6,309 nucleotides of DNA from an uncultured Erysipelotrichaceae bacterium (GTDB lineage: Bacteria; Bacillota_I; Bacilli_A; Erysipelotrichales; Erysipelotrichaceae). Positions 1 to 5,669 of the stretch are shown one piece after another. Positions within the stretch are counted from its first letter, which is position 1, and the number at the start of each line of letters is the position of its first letter. The notes beneath the pieces were generated by a model. The model made no database searches. It was not told the origin of the DNA and was given only the letters and a program-made list of their open reading frames with translations. The DNA is taken from NCBI GenBank assembly GCA_937902945.1, contig CALEMD010000222.1, positions 1 through 6,309 of the forward strand, in the 5' to 3' direction. The translations under genes were made by a program, and so were the position numbers.

Positions 1-300
1 GATGAGATTGCAATCATGCGCAATGTCGGAGCCCGCAATGGATTTATCCGTTCTCCATTCGTAATAGAAGGCATGATTATCGGAGCACTTGGATCTATCA
101 TTCCTATTGCAATTACAGTTTATGGATATATCTATCTGTACAGCATGACAGGAGGAGTAGTTATTTCAAGTATGTTCCAGCTGATTCCTCCGCATCCATA
201 TGTATTGTATCTGTCTCTGGCATTATTGCTGATTGGCATTATCGTAGGCTTGATCGGAAGCTTCTTCTCGGTCACAAAGTATCTGAGGTGGAAGAGATGA
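1..300 (+). CDS. ftsX: Cell division protein FtsX, C-terminal part (5' truncated)
   Basis: The frame is open from base 1 (D-E-I-A-I-M-R-N-V-G...) to TGA at 298-300, giving the last 99 residues of a protein whose start lies outside the window. FtsX is the membrane subunit of the FtsEX ABC-type complex, which couples ATP hydrolysis by cytoplasmic FtsE to activation of a peptidoglycan hydrolase outside the membrane during division. The visible part matches the C-terminal FtsX/MacB-type permease domain: a cytoplasmic I-M-R-x-V-G-A segment, then F-I-R-x-P-F-x-I-E-G leading into a membrane helix (about residues 22-42), a short outer loop (I-P-P-H-P), a last helix (about 64-86) and a basic cytoplasmic end (K-Y-L-R-W-K-R). 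The extracellular loop that contacts the hydrolase lies upstream and is not visible. The stop overlaps the next start by 4 nt (ATGA), so the two genes are probably translationally coupled. Confidence 0.93.
   Translation, partial: DEIAIMRNVGARNGFIRSPFVIEGMIIGALGSIIPIAITVYGYIYLYSMTGGVVISSMFQLIPPHPYVLYLSLALLLIGIIVGLIGSFFSVTKYLRWKR
285..290 (+). promoter_or_regulatory. Ribosome binding site deciding the M23 gene start
   Basis: GAGGTG lies 6 nt before ATG 297 and matches the anti-Shine-Dalgarno sequence. The same GAGGT(G) core precedes the ctp and uvrB genes at 7 nt. The in-frame GTG at 288 lies inside this motif and has no good site before it, so ATG 297 is the better start. Confidence 0.75.
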
Positions 301-1685
301 AGAAACTGCTGCGCATACTTATAGCAAGTGCTTTGATGATAGCGGTTATACCGGGAACATATGTATATGCTGAAGGAGAAGACTACAGCAATACGGATTA
401 TTGGAACAATCTATGTACACAGTCTGATTCATCGCTGTCTTCTGAACAGAAAGCATCCTGTACAGCCTATATGACCTATATGTCTCAGCAGTCTTCCTCT
501 TTGCAGGAACAGCTTGCAGATATAGAAAGTCAGAGAGCAGCAATTGCTGCAAATGTTAAGGAATATGCGGCAAAGGTTCAGGATTACAGCAATCAGGCCA
601 GTGCCCTGAATGATGATATAGCAGATCTCAATGGACAGATATCAGTAAAAGAAGCTGAGATAACCGCAAAACAAGAGGAAATCGATGCAACCCAGGAACA
701 GATTGATACCATTCAGACAAAACTGAAGACAAGAATTGAAAGTCAGCAGTCTACCATGCGTCTGAATCAGTATCTCGACATTATGATGGGAGCCAAGTCA
801 TTCAGTGATCTGATCCGCATCATGAATGGACTGAGTGACATTACCAACTTTGATCAGAATACATGGGATCAGCTGTCCGTACTGATTGAACAGCAGAATA
901 AAGATAAAGAAGAGCTGGAAACTGCCAAGGCAGAATTGGATACAGCCAAGCAGAGTGTTGTAGATAAGCAGAACGAACTGCTGGCATTGAAGTATCAGGC
1001 TCAGATTGTTGAAGAAGAATACAGGAAACAGCAGGCAGAACTGGAAGCTGAAGGAAATAGAATTGCAGCAAATATAGATGCAATCCGTGAACAGATTACA
1101 TCAATCAGCAATGCCTTGAATGAAGTGGCAACCAGTGCCGGCTGGACATATCCGGTGCCGGGTGCAAGCATCAGTGCCAATACATGGTATTACTCCAGCG
1201 GCGGTATTCACCTTGGTGAAGACTTTGCGGCAAGTCAGGGTACATCCGTACTGGCAGTAGGAAACGGTGTTGTCATCAACAGTGCAGATGGATGTCCTTA
1301 TGGATATCTTGGCAGCAGCTGCGGAAATAGCAATGGCGGATCCTGGGGCGGCGGCAATCAGGTGTATCTCTTAACATCTATCAACGGTTCACTGTATGCG
1401 GTCAAGTATCTGCACCTGCTGGCTGGTTCACCAGCCGCAACAGGTACAATTGTCAGTGCCGGCACTGTGATCGGTCAGGTTGGAAGTTCTGGCAACTCCA
1501 GCGGCCCGCATTGTCATATAGAAGTATTCTATCTAGGCACGGGCAGTCTGACATCCTATGCAACAAGCTGGAATGGAGATTTAGCATTCGGCTGCGGATG
1601 GGCAGCGGCGGCATTGTCAAAGCTTTGTGAGAATGGAGCATCAGCTCCATGCCGGGTAAAACCGGAAAGCGTATTTGGAGGTTAG
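297..1685 (+). CDS. Secreted PcsB/EnvC-like coiled-coil murein hydrolase with M23 (LytM) domain
   Basis: 462 residues from ATG 297. Residues 1-25 are a signal peptide (K-K, hydrophobic core, V-Y-A before E26), so the protein is exported. Residues about 45-278 are a Gln/Glu/Lys/Ala-rich antiparallel coiled coil. It is interrupted near 157-173 by Q-Y-L-D-I-M-M-G-A-K-S-F-S-D-L-I, the pattern typical of PcsB/EnvC-type FtsX-activated hydrolases. The C-terminal M23 zinc peptidase domain (about 284-425) keeps all expected ligand and catalytic residues: H305-x3-D309, H373 in Y-L-H-L, and H405-C-H407, so it is probably an active endopeptidase cutting peptide cross-links in peptidoglycan. Direct overlap with ftsX strongly suggests it is the FtsEX-controlled division hydrolase. 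Odd points: eight cysteines (40, 55, 333, 342, 406, 433, 444, 452) in the mature secreted part, a Gly/Ser/Cys-rich insertion in the M23 fold around 331-355, and a Cys-containing tail. A role as a general autolysin is possible, but context favours division. Confidence 0.93.
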   Translation: MKKLLRILIASALMIAVIPGTYVYAEGEDYSNTDYWNNLCTQSDSSLSSEQKASCTAYMTYMSQQSSSLQEQLADIESQRAAIAANVKEYAAKVQDYSNQASALNDDIADLNGQISVKEAEITAKQEEIDATQEQIDTIQTKLKTRIESQQSTMRLNQYLDIMMGAKSFSDLIRIMNGLSDITNFDQNTWDQLSVLIEQQNKDKEELETAKAELDTAKQSVVDKQNELLALKYQAQIVEEEYRKQQAELEAEGNRIAANIDAIREQITSISNALNEVATSAGWTYPVPGASISANTWYYSSGGIHLGEDFAASQGTSVLAVGNGVVINSADGCPYGYLGSSCGNSNGGSWGGGNQVYLLTSINGSLYAVKYLHLLAGSPAATGTIVSAGTVIGQVGSSGNSSGPHCHIEVFYLGTGSLTSYATSWNGDLAFGCGWAAAALSKLCENGASAPCRVKPESVFGG

Positions 1686-1712
1686 ACAGGGGAGCGTCAT
1701 TCCCCTGTTTTT
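1686..1712 (+). terminator. Intrinsic terminator after the M23 hydrolase gene
   Basis: A perfect 8-bp stem, ACAGGGGA (1686-1693) with TCCCCTGT (1701-1708), has a 7-nt loop and runs into five Ts (1708-1712). The first stem base directly follows the TAG stop. It should end the ftsEX-hydrolase transcript and separates it from the ctp-uvrB unit. The T-run lies on the plus strand, so it works in that direction. Confidence 0.88.
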
Positions 1713-1718
1713 CATTCA

Positions 1719-1745
1719 TTGAGGCACGCATAAGCATGTTAGAAT
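1719..1745 (+). promoter_or_regulatory. Possible promoter of the ctp-uvrB unit
   Basis: After the terminator there is an extended -10 element, TG-T-TAGAAT (1737-1745), with a weak -35-like TTGAGG at 1719-1724 and a short 15-nt spacer. An alternative -10 is AATAAT at 1743-1748, 18 nt from the same -35. Transcription from the first -10 would start near 1752, leaving a leader of about 13 nt that barely includes the ribosome binding site at 1753-1757. The location right after a terminator makes a promoter likely; the exact elements are uncertain. Confidence 0.4.
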
Positions 1746-1752
1746 AATACTC

Positions 1753-1757
1753 GAGGT
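1753..1757 (+). promoter_or_regulatory. Ribosome binding site of the S41 protease gene
   Basis: GAGGT lies 7 nt before ATG 1765, the same core and spacing as at uvrB. It supports ATG 1765 over the later in-frame ATG at codon 25, which would remove the charged cytoplasmic segment. Confidence 0.7.
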
Positions 1758-1764
1758 AACAGTT

Positions 1765-3315
1765 ATGGAAGAAAATAAAAAGATAGATGAAACGGAAAAA
1801 CCGGAAGAAATACAGAGAATCAGACTGCAGCGCCATATGTGGCCTGATGAGATAGAAAAGAAACAGCTGAAGAAGAGCAATCATCGCTTGAAGACAGCAT
1901 TGATTGTCTGCGTGATTCTTGCATTTGCATGCGGATGGCTTTTCGGCAGTTTCAGCCCGATTCCATATTTTCATCAGATCAAGAATACATTGGATTCCAA
2001 TACGGCAATGGATTCAGACAAGAAGTTCTCGGAAGTGCTTAATATAATGTCTGAAGACTGGTATTTTGCGTCTGATATTGAAGATGTCAGCACCCGTCTT
2101 GCCAATCAGGCTCTATATGGAATGACTACAAATGAAGAGGACCCGCATACTTCCTATATGTCATCTGATGAAGTAAAGAGTTTTACCCAGTCCATCAATC
2201 AGAATTATGTTGGCATCGGCGTACAGTTCATATCAACGGATGGCATCAATATGATTGAACGTGTTTTCCCGAATTCACCGGCTGAGAAGGCTGGCATGCA
2301 GGCAGGGGATATCATGCACTCGGTAGATGGAACAGTCATAGATGGCATGAATTCATCCGATATAGCAGCATTGGTGCAGGGAGAAGAAGGATCGGATGTT
2401 GTCATCGACGTCATCCGTGAATCAGAAACAATCACACTGACTATCACTAGAGCAAAGGTTTCCATGACTGCTTATGGAAAAATGCGCACTGATACGGAAG
2501 CCTATCTGAAGATATATCATTTCGGTGATACAACTGCAGATGAAACCATATCCTATCTTGATTCATTTGTATCTTCCGGTGCCAATTCACTGGTTATTGA
2601 CCTGCGCGGAAATGGCGGCGGATATCTCGATTCTCTGCAGAAGATTGCAAGCTGTTTCCTGCCAAAAGATACAGTTGTCATGAGACAGGTATATTCTGAT
2701 GGCAGTGAAGAAACAGTGAAGACCGTCGGCGGAATGTATGATGCATTCAAGAAGATTGTCATTCTGATTGACGGCGATACAGCCAGTGCTTCAGAAGTTC
2801 TGACAATGGCCTTGAAAGAACAAAGAGATGATGTAACTGTGATCGGCACAACAAGCTATGGCAAGGGAACCGTTCAGATTACCAAGATGTTTGATGATGG
2901 CAGTGCCTTAAAATATACTGTCAGCAAGTGGGTCAGTCCTGACGGAGTATGGATCAACGATACTGGCATTGAGCCTGATATTGAAGTGAAACTGCATGAT
3001 GTTCTTTATACATCATTTGTACAGATGGAAGATACCGACACCGTATCTGCTGATTCGGTTTCGGATTTTGTGAAAGAAGTGCAGCTTTCACTTGATTATC
3101 TTGATTATGAAGTAGATAGAAAGGATGGCTACTTTTCACAGAGCACACTTGCAGCTATTCAGCAATTTGAAAAAGATCATGATATGGAACAGACTGATGT
3201 TCTGAATCCGGATACATATTCGGCAATCGTTTCAGCTGTAGTAGCAGACTGGAATAGCAAAGAAACACATGATCTGCAGCTGCAGAAAGCAGATGAGGTG
3301 TGTATAGATGAGTGA
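1765..3315 (+). CDS. Membrane-anchored S41 C-terminal processing peptidase with PDZ and peptidoglycan-binding domains
   Basis: 516 residues, CtpA/CtpB/Prc family. Residues 1-43 are a charged cytoplasmic segment, 44-63 a single membrane helix, and the remainder extracellular. A helical N-terminal region (about 84-140) includes the family-like D-P-H-T-S-Y-M at 126-132. A PDZ domain (about 148-230, with Y-V-G-I-G-V and S-P-A-E-K-A-G-M-x-A-G-D) gates the protease and binds substrate C-termini. The S41 core (about 235-410) has D-L-R-G-N-G-G-G at 279-286, the nucleophile S341 in T-A-S-A-S-E and the base K367 in Y-G-K-G-T-V-Q, so the Ser-Lys dyad is intact. Residues about 433-495 resemble a peptidoglycan-binding-1 domain (V-Q-L-S-L-D-Y-L-D-Y, D-G-Y-F, T-L-A-A-I-Q-Q-F). 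The known role of the family is tail-specific cleavage of envelope proteins; its substrate here is unknown. It has its own likely promoter and overlaps uvrB by 8 nt. The domain order resembles Bacillus CtpB, but a sporulation role should not be assumed. Confidence 0.93.
   Translation: MEENKKIDETEKPEEIQRIRLQRHMWPDEIEKKQLKKSNHRLKTALIVCVILAFACGWLFGSFSPIPYFHQIKNTLDSNTAMDSDKKFSEVLNIMSEDWYFASDIEDVSTRLANQALYGMTTNEEDPHTSYMSSDEVKSFTQSINQNYVGIGVQFISTDGINMIERVFPNSPAEKAGMQAGDIMHSVDGTVIDGMNSSDIAALVQGEEGSDVVIDVIRESETITLTITRAKVSMTAYGKMRTDTEAYLKIYHFGDTTADETISYLDSFVSSGANSLVIDLRGNGGGYLDSLQKIASCFLPKDTVVMRQVYSDGSEETVKTVGGMYDAFKKIVILIDGDTASASEVLTMALKEQRDDVTVIGTTSYGKGTVQITKMFDDGSALKYTVSKWVSPDGVWINDTGIEPDIEVKLHDVLYTSFVQMEDTDTVSADSVSDFVKEVQLSLDYLDYEVDRKDGYFSQSTLAAIQQFEKDHDMEQTDVLNPDTYSAIVSAVVADWNSKETHDLQLQKADEVCIDE
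3295..3300 (+). promoter_or_regulatory. Ribosome binding site of uvrB inside the end of ctp
   Basis: GAGGTG lies 7 nt before ATG 3308 within the last codons of the protease gene. Together with the 8-nt overlap it indicates translational coupling of uvrB to ctp. Confidence 0.75.
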
Positions 3316-5284
3316 TCACTTTATTCTTGAATCTCCTTTCAAACCAACCGGTGATCAGCCTAAAGCAATCGCAGAACTGGTAGAAGGACTGAAAGAAGGA
3401 AAAAAAGAACAGGTGCTGCAGGGGGCAACCGGAACCGGCAAAACTTTTACCATGGCCAATGTCATTGCCAATGTCAATCGTCCGACCCTTGTTTTCTCCC
3501 ACAATAAAACGCTGGCCGGACAGCTGTATTCTGAATTCAAGGAACTCTTTCCGCATAATCGGGTTGAGTACTTTGTATCAAACTTTGATTATTATCAGCC
3601 GGAAGCCTATCTGCCAAAAAAGGATATGTATATTGAAAAGACGGCTTCCGTTAATGATGAACTGGATATGCTCAGGGAAGCCGCAGTCAATTCAGTGCTG
3701 GAAAGACGCGATACGATAATAGTTGCTTCTGTTGCCTGCATCTATGCGGCAAGCGATCCAGAGCAGTATAAGGACATGTTCTTTACAATCAGAGTCGGTG
3801 AATCAATTGATCGCAATCAGCTTCTTCATAAATTCATTGATCGTCAGTATGTACGCAATGATACCGATCAGACCAGAGGTACACTGCGTGTGCGCGGCGA
3901 TGTCATTGAAGTGACACCAGCCTACACCAATCAGTTCAATATCCGCATTGAGATGTTCGGTGATGAAGTAGAACGCATTTCAGAAGTTGATCCGGTCAGC
4001 GGACACATGCTGAATGCATACCAGCTGTATAACATATTTCCAGCTACCGGCTATGCCCGCAGCAAGGCAACCATGATGAAAGCATGCGATGCTATCGAGG
4101 AAGAACTGAAAGAAAGGCTTGCCTACTTTGACAAAGAGGGAAAACCGCTCGAAAAGGAAAGACTCGAACAAAGATGCACCTTTGATATAGAAGCCATGCG
4201 TGAGTATGGCATATGTGCAGGCATTGAAAACTACTCCATGCATATAGACGGCAGAAAACCAGGGCAGAGGCCGTGGAATCTTTTTGATTATTTTCCGAAA
4301 GACTACCTGCTTTTTGTAGATGAATCACACGTTTCTGTACCGCAGATACGCGGCATGTATACAGGCGATCATGACCGTAAGCAGGTTCTTGTAGATTATG
4401 GATTCCGTCTGCCTTCTGCACTCAATAACAGACCAATGAAATTTGATGAATACGAAGGCATGCTGAATCAGGTCATCTACTGCAGTGCGACGCCTGGCGA
4501 CTATGAACTGGAAAAAGTTCATCATCAGACAGTAGAGCAGATCATCCGTCCTACCGGTCTATTGGATCCGGTTATCACTGTCAAGCCGACACGCGGACAG
4601 GTGGATGATATATGCATGCAGATTGACAGGAGAATAGAGAACAAAGAAAGAGTTCTGATTACAACACTGACCGTCAAGATGGCAGAAGATCTCAGTGAAT
4701 ATCTGAAACAGAGAAACTACAAGGTTACCTATCTCCACCATGAGATCAAAGCCCTTGAAAGAATAGAAGTCATCCGCAATCTGCGTCTTGGCAAGGTGGA
4801 TGTGCTGGTTGGAATCAACCTGCTCAGAGAAGGACTGGATATACCGGAGGTATCACTAGTATGCATACTGGATGCTGACAAGGAAGGATTCCTGCGTTCA
4901 CAGCGTTCACTGATACAGACCTGCGGCCGAGCGGCAAGAAATGAACATGGTGAGGTCATCATGTATGCAGATAACATGACTGATTCTATGAAAAAGGCAA
5001 TTGATGAAACCAACAGACGCCGTCAGATTCAGCAGAAGTATAATGATGAACATCATATTATCCCGCATACTGTAAAGAAGACGATACAGGATGCCATCCA
5101 TGGCAAGGAAACAAAACAGATGGCTGAGAAGTATATCCGCAGGAAAGCACAGACAACAGCAGGTGACAGGCAGAAACTGATTATCCAGCTAGAAGGCGAA
5201 ATGAAAGAAGCCGCAAGAACGCTCGACTTTGAAAGAGCTGCAGAACTCAGAGATATCATCTACGATATGAAAGCAGAAGAGTAA
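3308..5284 (+). CDS. uvrB: Excinuclease ABC subunit B (UvrB)
   Basis: 658 residues, full length for UvrB. It is the damage-verifying helicase-like subunit of cytoplasmic nucleotide excision repair; it is loaded by UvrA and recruits UvrC for incision. Visible parts: Walker A G-A-T-G-T-G-K-T at 39-46; the DNA-inserting beta hairpin at about 91-115 (D-Y-Y-Q-P-E-A-Y); the UvrA-interacting insertion following it; helicase motif D-E-S-H at 338-341; C-S-A-T-P-G at 392-397; I-N-L-L-R-E-G-L-D-I-P at 503-513; motif VI Q-T-C-G-R-A-A-R-N at 537-545; and the C-terminal UVR helical hairpin at about 622-657 (L-D-F-E-R-A-A-E-L-R-D), which contacts UvrC. Hairpin tyrosines Y95, Y96 and Y101 are present, but positions 92-93 are Asn-Phe where E. 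coli has Tyr-Tyr. I-Y-A-A-S-D-P replaces the common I-Y-G-L-G-x-P at 145-151. No SOS-type operator is visible before the gene, and uvrA does not follow it. Confidence 0.98.
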   Translation: MSDHFILESPFKPTGDQPKAIAELVEGLKEGKKEQVLQGATGTGKTFTMANVIANVNRPTLVFSHNKTLAGQLYSEFKELFPHNRVEYFVSNFDYYQPEAYLPKKDMYIEKTASVNDELDMLREAAVNSVLERRDTIIVASVACIYAASDPEQYKDMFFTIRVGESIDRNQLLHKFIDRQYVRNDTDQTRGTLRVRGDVIEVTPAYTNQFNIRIEMFGDEVERISEVDPVSGHMLNAYQLYNIFPATGYARSKATMMKACDAIEEELKERLAYFDKEGKPLEKERLEQRCTFDIEAMREYGICAGIENYSMHIDGRKPGQRPWNLFDYFPKDYLLFVDESHVSVPQIRGMYTGDHDRKQVLVDYGFRLPSALNNRPMKFDEYEGMLNQVIYCSATPGDYELEKVHHQTVEQIIRPTGLLDPVITVKPTRGQVDDICMQIDRRIENKERVLITTLTVKMAEDLSEYLKQRNYKVTYLHHEIKALERIEVIRNLRLGKVDVLVGINLLREGLDIPEVSLVCILDADKEGFLRSQRSLIQTCGRAARNEHGEVIMYADNMTDSMKKAIDETNRRRQIQQKYNDEHHIIPHTVKKTIQDAIHGKETKQMAEKYIRRKAQTTAGDRQKLIIQLEGEMKEAARTLDFERAAELRDIIYDMKAEE

Positions 5285-5291
5285 CGATCAG

Positions 5292-5332
5292 AAAAATGCC
5301 TTTGGCTGAGTAACAGTCAGAGGCATTTCTTT
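5292..5332. terminator. Bidirectional intrinsic terminator between convergent genes
   Basis: A hairpin of about 15 bp with two G-T wobbles (5294-5308 pairing with 5314-5328; outer arm AAATGCCT with AGGCATTT) has a 5-nt loop. On the plus strand it is followed by TTTCTTT (5326-5332), serving uvrB, which ends at 5284. On the minus strand the A-run 5292-5296 reads as TTTTT after the stem, serving the small membrane protein gene, which ends at 5350. Confidence 0.85.
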
Positions 5333-5349
5333 AGAATATGGAAGAAATA

Positions 5350-5529
5350 TTACTTCTTTGCTTCTTTGTAATACAGATAAACATAGTAGGCCAGAGCGAC
5401 TACTACCGCAATCGGCAGAAGTTTCCCAATAATTGCAAGACTGAAGTGAAGAATAGAACCCAAAAGATTAACAGCAATCCACAAGACGAATAAGCCTAAC
5501 AGAAGTTTTCTAGCCTGTTCAGCAGTCAT
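5350..5529 (-). CDS. Small two-helix membrane protein, unknown function
   Basis: 59 residues from ATG at 5529-5527 to TAA at 5352-5350. I do not recognise the family. After a short polar start (M-T-A-E-Q-A-R-K) there are two hydrophobic segments, about 9-28 and 31-54, and a charged end (Y-K-E-A-K-K). This predicts a membrane hairpin with both ends in the cytoplasm, consistent with the basic residues at each end. The frame is open further upstream (to 5754), but a strong ribosome binding site directly before this ATG, and the promoter region that the longer version would run through, argue for the short form. A dedicated terminator lies 18 bp beyond the stop. It is divergent from the PASTA gene and convergent with uvrB, so it is a single-gene unit. 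Confidence 0.72.
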   Translation of the reverse strand: MTAEQARKLLLGLFVLWIAVNLLGSILHFSLAIIGKLLPIAVVVALAYYVYLYYKEAKK

Positions 5530-5538
5530 ATAATATCG

Positions 5539-5547
5539 TCTCCTTTC
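5539..5547 (-). promoter_or_regulatory. Ribosome binding site deciding the small gene's start
   Basis: On the minus strand GAAAGGAGA lies 9 nt before the ATG at 5529. It contains the near-consensus AGGAG core and is the main reason to choose the 59-residue protein over the longer open frame. Confidence 0.75.
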
Positions 5548-5557
5548 AATATGCCAT

Positions 5558-5566
5558 ATTCTAGCA
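5558..5566 (-). promoter_or_regulatory. Possible extended -10 promoter of the small membrane protein gene
   Basis: Minus-strand TG-C-TAGAAT (5566-5558) is an extended -10 element, the same form as TG-T-TAGAAT before ctp. No good -35 is seen at 16-18 bp; that position is occupied by a 9-bp direct repeat. Transcription would start near 5551, just ahead of the ribosome binding site. Confidence 0.4.
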
Positions 5567-5587
5567 CAAATCATTTCGCAAATCATT
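5567..5587. repeat. 9-bp direct repeat in the divergent promoter region
   Basis: CAAATCATT occurs at 5567-5575 and again at 5579-5587, separated by TCG, a 12-bp period. The junction also forms a short palindrome, ATTT-CGC-AAAT (5573-5583). The repeat occupies the -35 region of the minus-strand promoter, so it could be a regulator binding site. It may also be chance in AT-rich DNA. Confidence 0.45.
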
Positions 5588-5615
5588 GTTACAGATGTGT
5601 AAGAATGACTGGGGT

Positions 5616-5643
5616 TTATCAAGCCATCATAATAAGATATAAT
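5616..5643 (+). promoter_or_regulatory. Promoter of the PASTA protein gene
   Basis: A perfect -10 TATAAT (5638-5643) lies 16 nt after a partial -35 TTATCA (5616-5621; TTTATC at 5615 gives 17 nt). The predicted start near 5650 leaves a leader of about 20 nt containing the ribosome binding site. Confidence 0.6.
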
Positions 5644-5658
5644 AATCAAGAAAGCAGC

Positions 5659-5663
5659 GGGGA
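5659..5663 (+). promoter_or_regulatory. Ribosome binding site of the PASTA protein gene
   Basis: GGGGA lies 6 nt before ATG 5670. It is weaker than the GAGGTG sites elsewhere in the window. An in-frame TAA at 5643-5645 with no start codon between it and ATG 5670 leaves this as the only start. Confidence 0.55.
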
Positions 5664-5669
5664 AAGACA

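Noticed and set aside
288..296. GTG at 288 as the start of the M23 gene (three more residues)
   Set aside because: It lies within the ribosome binding site itself and has no such site before it; ATG 297 has GAGGTG at 6 nt and the usual ATGA overlap with ftsX.
1633..1650. Hairpin ATGGAGC / GCTCCAT with a 4-nt loop near the end of the M23 gene, as a terminator
   Set aside because: It lies inside the coding region, is followed by GCCGGG rather than Ts, and a clear terminator sits about 35 nt downstream. It could still help stabilise the 3' end of the message, but nothing shows this.
1453..1974. 173-residue minus-strand open frame
   Set aside because: It runs antisense across the end of the M23 gene, the terminator and the start of ctp; it has no recognisable domain, and the plus-strand genes there are well supported.
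3200..3308. SOS/LexA operator before uvrB
   Set aside because: No GAAC-N4-GTTC-like palindrome was found here or in 1686-1765 by eye.
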